A stretch of DNA of 64,000 nt from Vreelandella boliviensis LC1 (GTDB lineage Bacteria; Pseudomonadota; Gammaproteobacteria; Pseudomonadales; Halomonadaceae): the NCBI RefSeq assembly GCF_000236035.1, contig NZ_JH393257.1, positions 124,397 to 188,396 of the forward strand, written 5' to 3'. A model generated the notes under the pieces. That model saw nothing but the letters and a program-made list of their open reading frames with translations, did not search any database and was not told where the DNA came from. Positions within the stretch are counted from its first letter, which is position 1; the number at the start of each line of letters is the position of its first letter. The position numbers and the translations under genes were made by a program. Of the stretch, positions 37,185 through 45,227 are shown one piece after another.

Positions 37185-38117
37185 ATGGATGCCTTGGAGT
37201 TTGTCCGCGTACGCGAATTAGAAGTGGCCGTACGCATCTGGAACCCTACCGCCCCCCGCACCCTGATCGCTTGGCATGGCCTTGCTCGCCACGGTGGTGA
37301 CTTTAGTGCGCTGGCGCGGGAACTCGGCAGTGAATGGCGGATTCTCGCCCCAGACACCCCAGGTCGCGGGTTATCAAGTTGGTCGCTGTTCCCTGCCCAC
37401 GACTACCTTTATAGCCATTACGTAACCGTTGCGATCGCGTTACTCGACCACTTTGAACTCGAGTACGTTGATTGGCTGGGCACCTCAATGGGTGGCCTGC
37501 TTGGCATGTTGATCGCTGCTGACCCACAGTACAGCGCGCGTATTTCCCGGCTGATCCTTAACGACGTTGGCCCCGAGCTGAACACCCAGGGCCTTATTGG
37601 TCTTTCCAGCTATTTCGGCGTTACCCACCGTTTCTCTACGTTTAGCGAACTCCAGCAAGAGCTCAACCTGCACTACGCTAGTTTCGGTATTACCGGTGAA
37701 TCCGCACGGCGCGAGCTAGCGCTAAACAGTGCCCGTCGGCTACCGGATGGCAGTTGGACGTATCACTTTGATCCGCGTATCGGCGAACAGTTTGTGCATG
37801 ATACACCGCGAGACATGTGGGCGGACTGGGTGGCCATTCGTTGCCCGGTGATGGTGATACGCGGTGAGGAGTCGACGCTACTAGACCCAGAAACACTGCC
37901 GCGGATGGCCGAAGCACATCCTAAACTTGTGACGCTTAGCGTACCTAACTGTGGTCATGCACCCATGTTGGATAAACCAGCACAAGTTGATCCCATTCAC
38001 CACTTTTTAACCCCACCCGCACCTCGCCCAACCCCAGTTTATAAAATGCAAAATGCCACTCGCTGGCAGCGTGCCGTACAATGGCTGGCGCAGCAGTGGC
38101 GGCGTTGGTGGAAATAA
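37185..38117 (+). CDS. Alpha/beta hydrolase
   Basis: This 310-aa alpha/beta-fold hydrolase has the oxyanion motif AWHGLARHGGDF, the nucleophile elbow WLGTSMGGLLGM (Ser near residue 105), an acid region around RGEESTLLDPETL and the catalytic His in VPNCGHAPMLDKP. The C-terminal 40 residues are basic and Trp-rich, an unusual tail. No signal peptide is seen. A 7-bp inverted repeat follows the stop codon (38117-38147) and may end transcription. Substrate is unknown. Confidence 0.82.
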   Translation: MDALEFVRVRELEVAVRIWNPTAPRTLIAWHGLARHGGDFSALARELGSEWRILAPDTPGRGLSSWSLFPAHDYLYSHYVTVAIALLDHFELEYVDWLGTSMGGLLGMLIAADPQYSARISRLILNDVGPELNTQGLIGLSSYFGVTHRFSTFSELQQELNLHYASFGITGESARRELALNSARRLPDGSWTYHFDPRIGEQFVHDTPRDMWADWVAIRCPVMVIRGEESTLLDPETLPRMAEAHPKLVTLSVPNCGHAPMLDKPAQVDPIHHFLTPPAPRPTPVYKMQNATRWQRAVQWLAQQWRRWWK

Positions 38118-38172
38118 CCGGGATGCCTAAGGTGTGTGCTTCCCGGTGGCTAGCCTATGTAAAAATATCGTG

Positions 38173-38859
38173 TCAGTGAGAGGTAGAGTAATGGGGTGAA
38201 TGGCGGTTTTTCTGATTTAGCCGCAGCCTTTTCAAACGAACCCGTGTTTCGAGATACGCCTGCTCAGAGACGCTGCGGTAAGCCCCCTCCTCAGCTAAAT
38301 ACTTCACCAGTACTCGGCGCTCCCCCTGCACAGGCAGTGCATCATGCTTGCTAAGCAGTTTGACCGTGCTACTGGGCTCATTCTCGATCACTGCGAACGC
38401 CTGCTCACCTGTACCTTGACGCTCAGTCACTACGACCGTTTGGCCCAGCAGGCAACGCCGGGTGAAGGGCCGGTACCGGTGCAGCCCACGGTGCAACGCT
38501 TGGCAGAGCATCGCCGCCACGGGCGATGCAACCACCAGCGCACCCCATAGCACCAGCACTCCTACCGGGATACGTATCAAGCCGAGTGGCAGCCAACGCA
38601 ACACCAACAGTTCGATCGCCAATGTAAGAACTGCTGCAATGGTCAGAATCACCGTTAATGCCAGCGTGGCGGGAACCCCCGCGAAGCCTAAAGAAACCAA
38701 CGTGCTAGCGAGATGATCTTCTTTGAGGCTATCGCGCTCAAACAACTCTAAAGGGACTAAGCGGATAATCACTAATAGCCAGTAAAGGGCTAACAGCCCA
38801 AGTAGAAACGTAAAGACGATGGTCGGAAATTGCGTAGCAGCGTGCAGCAGATCGTTCAT
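38173..38859 (-). CDS. YqiJ-like membrane protein with OB-fold domain
   Basis: This 228-aa protein has about three to four hydrophobic helices in the first 120 residues and a soluble beta-rich domain after about 135 (RRCLLGQTVVVTERQGTGEQAFAV...RVLVKYL). That architecture resembles E. coli YqiJ and NfeD-type partners of flotillins. No flotillin (YqiK-like) gene is next to it here. GGAGG precedes the ATG. Function is uncertain. Confidence 0.6.
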   Translation of the reverse strand: MNDLLHAATQFPTIVFTFLLGLLALYWLLVIIRLVPLELFERDSLKEDHLASTLVSLGFAGVPATLALTVILTIAAVLTLAIELLVLRWLPLGLIRIPVGVLVLWGALVVASPVAAMLCQALHRGLHRYRPFTRRCLLGQTVVVTERQGTGEQAFAVIENEPSSTVKLLSKHDALPVQGERRVLVKYLAEEGAYRSVSEQAYLETRVRLKRLRLNQKNRHSPHYSTSH

Positions 38860-38962
38860 GGCGACTCCTCCCCGGTACTTAGCCGGTGATGTATTGTTGC
38901 TACCAGCTTAGTCCAGTTTAGCTTTTGGGCGCCACCTCTACCTTGATCTCAGTCATCACAAT

Positions 38963-38995
38963 AAAAAAACGGGTGCCACCCGAAGATGACACCCG
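38963..38995 (-). terminator. Intrinsic terminator of the RND efflux operon
   Basis: On the minus strand a 9-bp GC-rich stem (CGGGTGTCA / TGGCACCCG, one G-T pair) is followed directly by seven T residues. It lies about 68 bp after the RND permease stop. Confidence 0.9.
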
Positions 38996-39062
38996 CCTGT
39001 TCTCACCTTTTGTACAATTCACACTGCATAAATCGCTAAGGGGTAAAGTTAACCGCTAAGCG

Positions 39063-42000
39063 TCAATGCTGGTCGTGCTCCAGCGCTGTCTGATTGGAAT
39101 CATGCTTTTTCCCCTTCATTTTGCGGCCCAACCAATCAGAGGCTGTCGCAATCATGGCGTAGAAGCTGGGAATAAACAGGCTACCCAAGGTGGCAACAGA
39201 GAACATGCCCATGGCTACCGTGGTACCGATATGGTGGCTACTCACATCGCTGGCGCCGGTGGCTAAGGCCAACGGCAGGGTACCGAAGATAAATGCCAAG
39301 GAGGTCATTACAATCGGCCGGAAACGCAGCTCTGCTGCAGTAATCGCCGCTTCACGAATCGTTTTACCCTGCTCTTTACGCTGAAGTTCGGCGAATTCTA
39401 CGATCAGAATAGCGTTTTTCGCGGCAAGTCCGACCACCACCAGCATACCGATCTGCACATACACACTGGTATCCAGCCCGCGCAATACAATGCCCCCAAT
39501 ACCTCCCAGGAAAGCAAAGGGTGTTGCGGTGAGTACCGCAAGCGGTAACGACCAGCTCTCATACTGAGCTGCCAAAATCAGGAACACCATCAACAGCCCG
39601 AAGACAATAGCCAGCGTCGCGGCACTGCCCATGTTGGACTCCTGATAAGCTGTACCGGTCCAACCCATCCCCCAGTTATCGCCCAGTGTTTCTTGCACCA
39701 CCTCGTTCATCGCTTCTATCGCCTGAGCGGAACTGTAGCCAGCAGCGGGTTCTCCCTGGAACATAGCGCCAGCGTAAACCCCAAAGCGCGATACGACTGA
39801 TGGACCGGTTTGGCGCTCAAGCTCGACAAATTCAGAAAGCGGTATACGTTCGCCATTTCCACCACGAACATAAACGCTGTTGATGTCTTCTGGCGTTTTG
39901 CGGAATTCAGCTTCGTTTTGCAGATACACCTGGAAATTACGGTTTTGATAGCTGAAGTAGTTAACAAAGCCGTTACCAAATGTATTGGACAGGGCCGAGT
40001 TAATATTTTCCAGTGCAACGCCGTAACTTAACGCTTTCTGCTGGTCGATATTGGCACGGTAGGACGGCACATTAACGTTAAAGGTGGTGAACACCCGGTT
40101 CAACGCTGGATGTTGGTTGGCCTTCTGCATGATTTGCAGCGAGGCTTGATAGAGTTCACGAGTCGATGCACCATCAAATGATTGCAAATACCCCGTAAAA
40201 CCACCCGTGGTCGAAAGCCCCATGATCGGTGGCAAATTAAAGGCCATCGCAGAGCCACCATCAATACTGGCCCCCAGCCCCATAATGCGCCCAACGAGTT
40301 CGGTGGCAGTCAGTTCACGCTCAGACCAAGGGCTTAGGTTTATAAACATAACCCCCCGAGCAGTGTTAACGGCACTCGACAAAATGTCATAGCCCGCCAC
40401 CGCTGAGGAGTATTCCACACCGGGGATATCTTCAATCGCCGCACTGAGTTTCGACATATAGCGTTGGGTGCGATCCAGTGACGCGGCATCAGGCAGTGAG
40501 ACGCTTACCAGCACGACCCCCTGATCCGTCTCTGGCACCAGTGTTGAAGGCGTATTAGCGTATAGCCAATACGAGCCCACCCCGGTGAGTACCGTGAGTG
40601 CCAGCGCCAACACCCAAAACCTCACCAAGCCTTTCACTAGCCACATGTAAGCAGCGGTGATGCCCGCAAACAGCCGGTCAAACAGGCGTAGCGGTGTATT
40701 CAAGGCGCGTTTAAACTTGGTTTGACCGGCCCCGGCAATTTTATGTTTGATAAAAATCGCAGATAGGGCGGGCGTAAAGGTCAACGCCATTAACGCCGAG
40801 ATGGCCACCGAGATCGCCACGGTGATCGCAAACTGCTGGTAAATCTGCCCAGTAAAGCCACCCAGAAAAGCCACCGGTACAAACACCGCAGCCATGATCA
40901 GTGAGGTTGCAATGACCGGTCCACCGACTTCTTTCATCGCCCGGATGGTGGCGTCACGCACACTGATATCTTCCTCTTCGCTCAGCACGCGTTCGACGTT
41001 TTCTACGACCAGGATAGCATCGTCGACCACGATGCCTATCGATAGCACCAGCGCAAATAGCGTTAACAGGTTAATCGAAAAGCCAAACATGTAGAAACCG
41101 GCAAAAGTGCCCACCACTGCGACCGGCACCACCGACATGGCAATCACGGTGAAACGCCAGTTCTGCAGGAAAATAAACAAAATGACGATAACGATCAGGA
41201 AGGCTTCAACAAAGGTGTGTAGAACCGTCTCAACCGATGCATCTATAAACAACGTAGTGTCGTAAGGAGCAACATATTCAAGCCCAGGCGGAAACCTCTC
41301 GGCCAGCTCGTCCATGGTGGCTCGCACGCCTTCAGCCGTAGCCAGCGCGTTGGCACCGGGCTGCTGGTTGATAATAATCGGCGTCATGGTGGAGCCGTTC
41401 AAACGTGCGTCAACGCCGTAGAAAGAGGCCCCAAGCTCAATCCGCGCTACATCTTCCAAGCGCAATGAAGAACCATCGCTATTGGTACGTAGGTAAATAT
41501 TACGGAAATCGTCGACATCATTAAGACGGCCGCCTGCGGTAATCGTATAAGTGTACGCGCGCGGCTCACTTTGCGGCGTCGATGCCAAATTGCCTGCAGG
41601 CACTTCCGTATTTTGCGCCCTAATCGCGCTGGCCACTTCACTGGGCGTCAGGTCGTACTGGGCCAACTTGTCCGGATCCATCCAGACTCGCATGGCGAAC
41701 TCCCCGCCACCTAGCACTGCGGCGTTACCCACCCCCGGCACCTGACGCAGTTCGTCGAGCACGTTCAGCGTGGCGTAGTTCTGCATATAGATGTTGTCGT
41801 AGTCGCCACTAGGCGAGGTCAACGCTATAAACATCAAAATAGAATCCGAGCGCAGCTCAACGGTGACACCTTGTGACTGCACGGCTTCAGGTAACTGCGA
41901 AAGCGCCCCCTGAACCCGGTTGTTAACATTGATGGTGTTAATGTCACCATCCGTGCCGATGTTAAACGCCACACTCAGGCTCATAGTGCCATTATCAGCG

Positions 42001-42251
42001 CTGTTTGAGGTCATATAGAGCATGTCCTCAACGCCGTTAATGGCTTCTGCGATGGGTGCTGCCACTGTTTGCGCCACGGTTTCCGCATCCGCACCAGGGA
42101 ACTGCGCCTGAACCGAGACCGTGGGCGGCACCACGCTGGGGTACTGCTCAATGGGCAGAATGCGCATCGACATCACGCCCACCAGCGTCACGATAATCGC
42201 CAGTACTGTGGCAAATATCGGGCGGCTGATGAAGAAGTTAGAGAAATTCAT
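39063..42251 (-). CDS. RND multidrug efflux inner-membrane transporter (HAE-1 family)
   Basis: This 1062-aa AcrB/MexB/MexF-type pump exports drugs or hydrophobic compounds by proton antiport. Twelve helices and two large periplasmic loops are evident. The N-terminus MNFSNFFISRPIFATVLAII, the proton-relay Asp pair in LVLSIGIVVDDAILVVENVER and the Lys in VGLAAKNAILIVEFAELQR are diagnostic. The ATG overlaps the adaptor stop by one base. It is the last gene of an OMF-MFP-RND operon ending at a strong terminator. Confidence 0.96.
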   Translation of the reverse strand: MNFSNFFISRPIFATVLAIIVTLVGVMSMRILPIEQYPSVVPPTVSVQAQFPGADAETVAQTVAAPIAEAINGVEDMLYMTSNSADNGTMSLSVAFNIGTDGDINTINVNNRVQGALSQLPEAVQSQGVTVELRSDSILMFIALTSPSGDYDNIYMQNYATLNVLDELRQVPGVGNAAVLGGGEFAMRVWMDPDKLAQYDLTPSEVASAIRAQNTEVPAGNLASTPQSEPRAYTYTITAGGRLNDVDDFRNIYLRTNSDGSSLRLEDVARIELGASFYGVDARLNGSTMTPIIINQQPGANALATAEGVRATMDELAERFPPGLEYVAPYDTTLFIDASVETVLHTFVEAFLIVIVILFIFLQNWRFTVIAMSVVPVAVVGTFAGFYMFGFSINLLTLFALVLSIGIVVDDAILVVENVERVLSEEEDISVRDATIRAMKEVGGPVIATSLIMAAVFVPVAFLGGFTGQIYQQFAITVAISVAISALMALTFTPALSAIFIKHKIAGAGQTKFKRALNTPLRLFDRLFAGITAAYMWLVKGLVRFWVLALALTVLTGVGSYWLYANTPSTLVPETDQGVVLVSVSLPDAASLDRTQRYMSKLSAAIEDIPGVEYSSAVAGYDILSSAVNTARGVMFINLSPWSERELTATELVGRIMGLGASIDGGSAMAFNLPPIMGLSTTGGFTGYLQSFDGASTRELYQASLQIMQKANQHPALNRVFTTFNVNVPSYRANIDQQKALSYGVALENINSALSNTFGNGFVNYFSYQNRNFQVYLQNEAEFRKTPEDINSVYVRGGNGERIPLSEFVELERQTGPSVVSRFGVYAGAMFQGEPAAGYSSAQAIEAMNEVVQETLGDNWGMGWTGTAYQESNMGSAATLAIVFGLLMVFLILAAQYESWSLPLAVLTATPFAFLGGIGGIVLRGLDTSVYVQIGMLVVVGLAAKNAILIVEFAELQRKEQGKTIREAAITAAELRFRPIVMTSLAFIFGTLPLALATGASDVSSHHIGTTVAMGMFSVATLGSLFIPSFYAMIATASDWLGRKMKGKKHDSNQTALEHDQH

Positions 42252-43537
42252 TATTGCGCACCCTCTTCCCCTTCAGCGGGCTGGCTATCGGTAGCCCCCT
42301 CTTCCATCTGTTGCGCCGCTTCTGCCTGCTCTTGCGCTTCTTCTTGCTCGGCCTCTTCGACCACTGCCTCCGCATCGCCACTAAACGGCTGGGGATCAAT
42401 CACCATGCCCGGTTGCAAACCCGCCGGGTCGCCGACAATTACCCGATCGCCTGGCTCAATGCCTTCACGAATCAACTGCCAAGGGCCAGCAACTTCGCCT
42501 AAGGAAACAGTCCTTTCGCGGGCTTTGTTATCTTCATCCAGGACAAACACTTGCGGGCCCATCAATCCTTGCGTCACCGCGATCTCAGGCACTGCTATTA
42601 CGTCAAAGCGCTTTAGGCCCTCAATACGCACACGCACAAATTGCCCAGGCAGTATGCTTGTGTCGGGATTTTCAAAGGTGGCTGACGCTTGTACGGTGCT
42701 GGTGCCGCTATCGACCCGCGAGCCCAGGAAGTCTAAATGCCCTTCCAGTTCAGAATCGCTGCCGCCACTTACGCCTGGGATGCTCAACCGCGCACGAATA
42801 TCCGAGGTATCACCGCCGTCACTCAATTGGCGACGTAGCTCAAAAGCATCACGCTGGGGCAACTGGAAACGCACTTCAAGCGGATCCAGCGGGGTGATCG
42901 TGGCCAGTTCCGTTCCGGAGGTAACCAGATTACCTACGTTAATTTGGCTCAACCCGATCATGCCCGAGACAGGGGCAGTCACCTGGGAATAGCCTAGATC
43001 CAGATTGGCGCTGGTTAAGGCAGCCTCTGCTTGCGCAACGCTCGCCTGGGCGACCCGTTGGTCGGCCAACGCCTGGTCATACTGCTGACGACTGACCGAG
43101 TTTTGGCTTAGCAGCTGTTCGAAACGCTGGGCATCGCGTTGGGCGCGAGAAAGTTCAGCACGGGCGCTTTGCAGGTCAGCTTCACGCTGATTAACAGTTG
43201 CCTGGTAAAGATCTGGCTCGATGGTATAAAGGCTATCGCCCTCCTCCACCAACTGGCCGGGTTCGAAGTGGCGCTCCTCCAGAAAACCGTTTACACGGGC
43301 AACCAAGGTGACTTCATCATCACTGCGCAGCAACGAAGGGTACGATTTATTTAGCGGGATATCCTGACGGACCATTTCCGCCACTTCGACTTTGTGGGCC
43401 GGTGATTCTTGCTGGGCACCTTGTTGGGGCGCCTCTGTTTGCTCTTGACCACAGGCCGCGAGTGCCAGCGCGGCTAACAGCGTCACCAGACTCGCTCGGT
43501 GTGAGTGAATCATTTTCATCATACGTTGAGTTCCCAT
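42251..43537 (-). CDS. RND efflux periplasmic adaptor lipoprotein
   Basis: This membrane-fusion protein links the RND pump to the TolC-type channel. A lipoprotein signal ends in LALAACG; the barrel/lipoyl and hairpin regions follow (RVNGFLEERHFEPGQLVEEGDSLYTIEP, then an Ala/Gln/Arg-rich coiled coil at about 95-165). The C-terminus is a Glu/Gln/Ala-rich tail. Upstream in-frame starts exist, but only the ATG at 43537 or 43522 gives a normal signal peptide; neither has a strong Shine-Dalgarno. Confidence 0.93.
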   Translation of the reverse strand: MGTQRMMKMIHSHRASLVTLLAALALAACGQEQTEAPQQGAQQESPAHKVEVAEMVRQDIPLNKSYPSLLRSDDEVTLVARVNGFLEERHFEPGQLVEEGDSLYTIEPDLYQATVNQREADLQSARAELSRAQRDAQRFEQLLSQNSVSRQQYDQALADQRVAQASVAQAEAALTSANLDLGYSQVTAPVSGMIGLSQINVGNLVTSGTELATITPLDPLEVRFQLPQRDAFELRRQLSDGGDTSDIRARLSIPGVSGGSDSELEGHLDFLGSRVDSGTSTVQASATFENPDTSILPGQFVRVRIEGLKRFDVIAVPEIAVTQGLMGPQVFVLDEDNKARERTVSLGEVAGPWQLIREGIEPGDRVIVGDPAGLQPGMVIDPQPFSGDAEAVVEEAEQEEAQEQAEAAQQMEEGATDSQPAEGEEGAQ

Positions 43538-43599
43538 ATATTTTTTAAGGTGACCGATAGCACACATGCGCACCTGGATCATTTCCAACCGACGGGCAA

Positions 43600-45060
43600 T
43601 TACGTGCCAGGCTGGGGCGGCGCACCGATGTTGAGCGCGGGTTCATAGCGGTCATTGCCGCTGGTTTCGGGCAAGGTAAAGTTCACCTCATCACCGGTTA
43701 ACCACGCATTGACTTCCTCAATGGCGTCTACATCCAGGCGACCGGCCTGCTGACGCAGCGAGAGCAGATTCACCACATAGTCGTAGCGAGCCTCGGCGTA
43801 GTTGGCGATAGCGTTATACAAATTCTGCTCAGCGTTCAAAACATCGACAATATTGCGGGTGCCGACCTCGTAACCAGCTCGGGTGGCTTCCAACGCACTT
43901 CGGTTAGACACGATGGCTTGCTCCCGAGCCTCGACGGTTTCCACATCGTTGCTGACTTGGGTATACAGCGAGCGTACCTGCTGAATTGACGAGCGACGCT
44001 GAGACTCGAAATTATACTGGCTGCTTTCCAGTTGATAAGTCCCTTGGCGGATGCTGGCGCTGGTACTGCCGCCGGTATAGATCGGTAAATTGGCGCTTAT
44101 ACCCACCTGGCTAGAGGAATCATTCCCGGTGGTGTTATCAATATCACTGTCGCCATATTGATATTTACCAAAGGCTTGCAGGGTAGGCAAACGACCCGCG
44201 CGAGCAATGTCTACGCCGCTACGGGAAACCTCAATGCCCGCCTGCTGGGCCAATACTTGCGGATTAAGCTCAAGGGCTTGCTCTACCCAGTAGTCGCGGC
44301 TGCTTGGCTCGGGGAGGGCAACCGGCATGCTGTCACCCAGCGCTTCGATGCTGGCATAGCGCTGGCCGGTCAACTGCTCTAGGGCCTCAAAAGCCACCTG
44401 TAGATTGCTCTCAGCGGCAATCCGGTCAGCACGCGACTGGTCAAAGGTAGCGCGAGCCTCTTCGACTTCGGTAATCGCAATCAAACCCACCTCAAACTGC
44501 TCGCCCGCCTGCTCAAGCTGACGACCAATGGCCCGCTCTTGAGCAAAACGCGCTTCTAGGACTTCGTAAGCACGCAGAATGTCGAAATAGGCGCTGGCCA
44601 CATCAATTAGCAACTGCTGCTCGGTAGCCGCTAGTAGATATACCTGCTGGTCAATCTGGCGCTCGGCCTGGGTGACTTGTCGGCGGGTCACTTCATCATA
44701 AAGCGCCTGGGTGGCTTCCAAGGAGAGCGATACGGTGTTGTAACGGTCATCACCGGCACCCGCATCCTGGCCAGCATTTGCTCCCGCCCGGGTTGAACCC
44801 TGACTTTCATACTGTTCATTATGCGCCACGGTGCCCGACGCGTTGATTTGGGGGAGCAAACCACCTCGAGCAATATCTCTGCCAGCTTCAACGCCCAAAT
44901 ACTCTGAACGCGCAGAGGCGAGCTCAGCGTTATTGTCCAACGCATCACGGGTAATCGTGATGAGGTCGGCAGCTTGAGCAGGCAAAACAAAGGAAGCGGC
45001 GAATACCGCTAACATTAGGGGTCGTAAAGGGGCATTGACTGCCCAGTGTGCCAGTCGCAT
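43600..45060 (-). CDS. TolC-family outer membrane efflux channel
   Basis: This 486-aa protein has a Sec signal peptide ending PAQA (cleavage near residue 30), not a lipobox, so it is a TolC type rather than OprM type. Two repeats of outer-membrane-efflux sequence are present, with PQINASGTVAHNEQYES and LPTLQAFGKYQYG, and the long alpha-barrel helices are evident. It is the first gene of the operon, an order less usual than adaptor-pump-channel. The gene is preceded by the palindromic operator candidate at 45145-45164. Confidence 0.93.
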   Translation of the reverse strand: MRLAHWAVNAPLRPLMLAVFAASFVLPAQAADLITITRDALDNNAELASARSEYLGVEAGRDIARGGLLPQINASGTVAHNEQYESQGSTRAGANAGQDAGAGDDRYNTVSLSLEATQALYDEVTRRQVTQAERQIDQQVYLLAATEQQLLIDVASAYFDILRAYEVLEARFAQERAIGRQLEQAGEQFEVGLIAITEVEEARATFDQSRADRIAAESNLQVAFEALEQLTGQRYASIEALGDSMPVALPEPSSRDYWVEQALELNPQVLAQQAGIEVSRSGVDIARAGRLPTLQAFGKYQYGDSDIDNTTGNDSSSQVGISANLPIYTGGSTSASIRQGTYQLESSQYNFESQRRSSIQQVRSLYTQVSNDVETVEAREQAIVSNRSALEATRAGYEVGTRNIVDVLNAEQNLYNAIANYAEARYDYVVNLLSLRQQAGRLDVDAIEEVNAWLTGDEVNFTLPETSGNDRYEPALNIGAPPQPGT

Positions 45061-45144
45061 GGGATTGCCTCTAGGTATCAGCGTCAGGATGGCGCAGGTG
45101 CTAAATTAATTAGCGCATTAAACCATTCAGAAAGATGGGCATTA

Positions 45145-45164
45145 TAGTTACATTCATGTATGTA
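45145..45164. promoter_or_regulatory. TtgR/AcrR-like operator candidate upstream of the efflux operon
   Basis: TACATTCATGTATGTA (45149-45164) is an imperfect palindrome. Read on the minus strand, CATGAATGTAACTATA differs at one base from the TtgR operator core as I recall it. It lies about 90 bp upstream of the tolC-like start. The likely ligand is the AcrR-like protein encoded at 36496. Confidence 0.5.
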
Positions 45165-45227
45165 TGCTAGCCTTGAACAATCTAAAATTGTGTGTACAAC
45201 CTATTGTCAAGTCGCTTCCAGCTTACC

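Noticed and set aside
42069-42992. 307-codon open frame on the plus strand
   Set aside because: It overlaps the antisense of the RND pump and adaptor genes and is Ser/Pro/Arg-rich with no domain, as expected from GC-rich antisense DNA.
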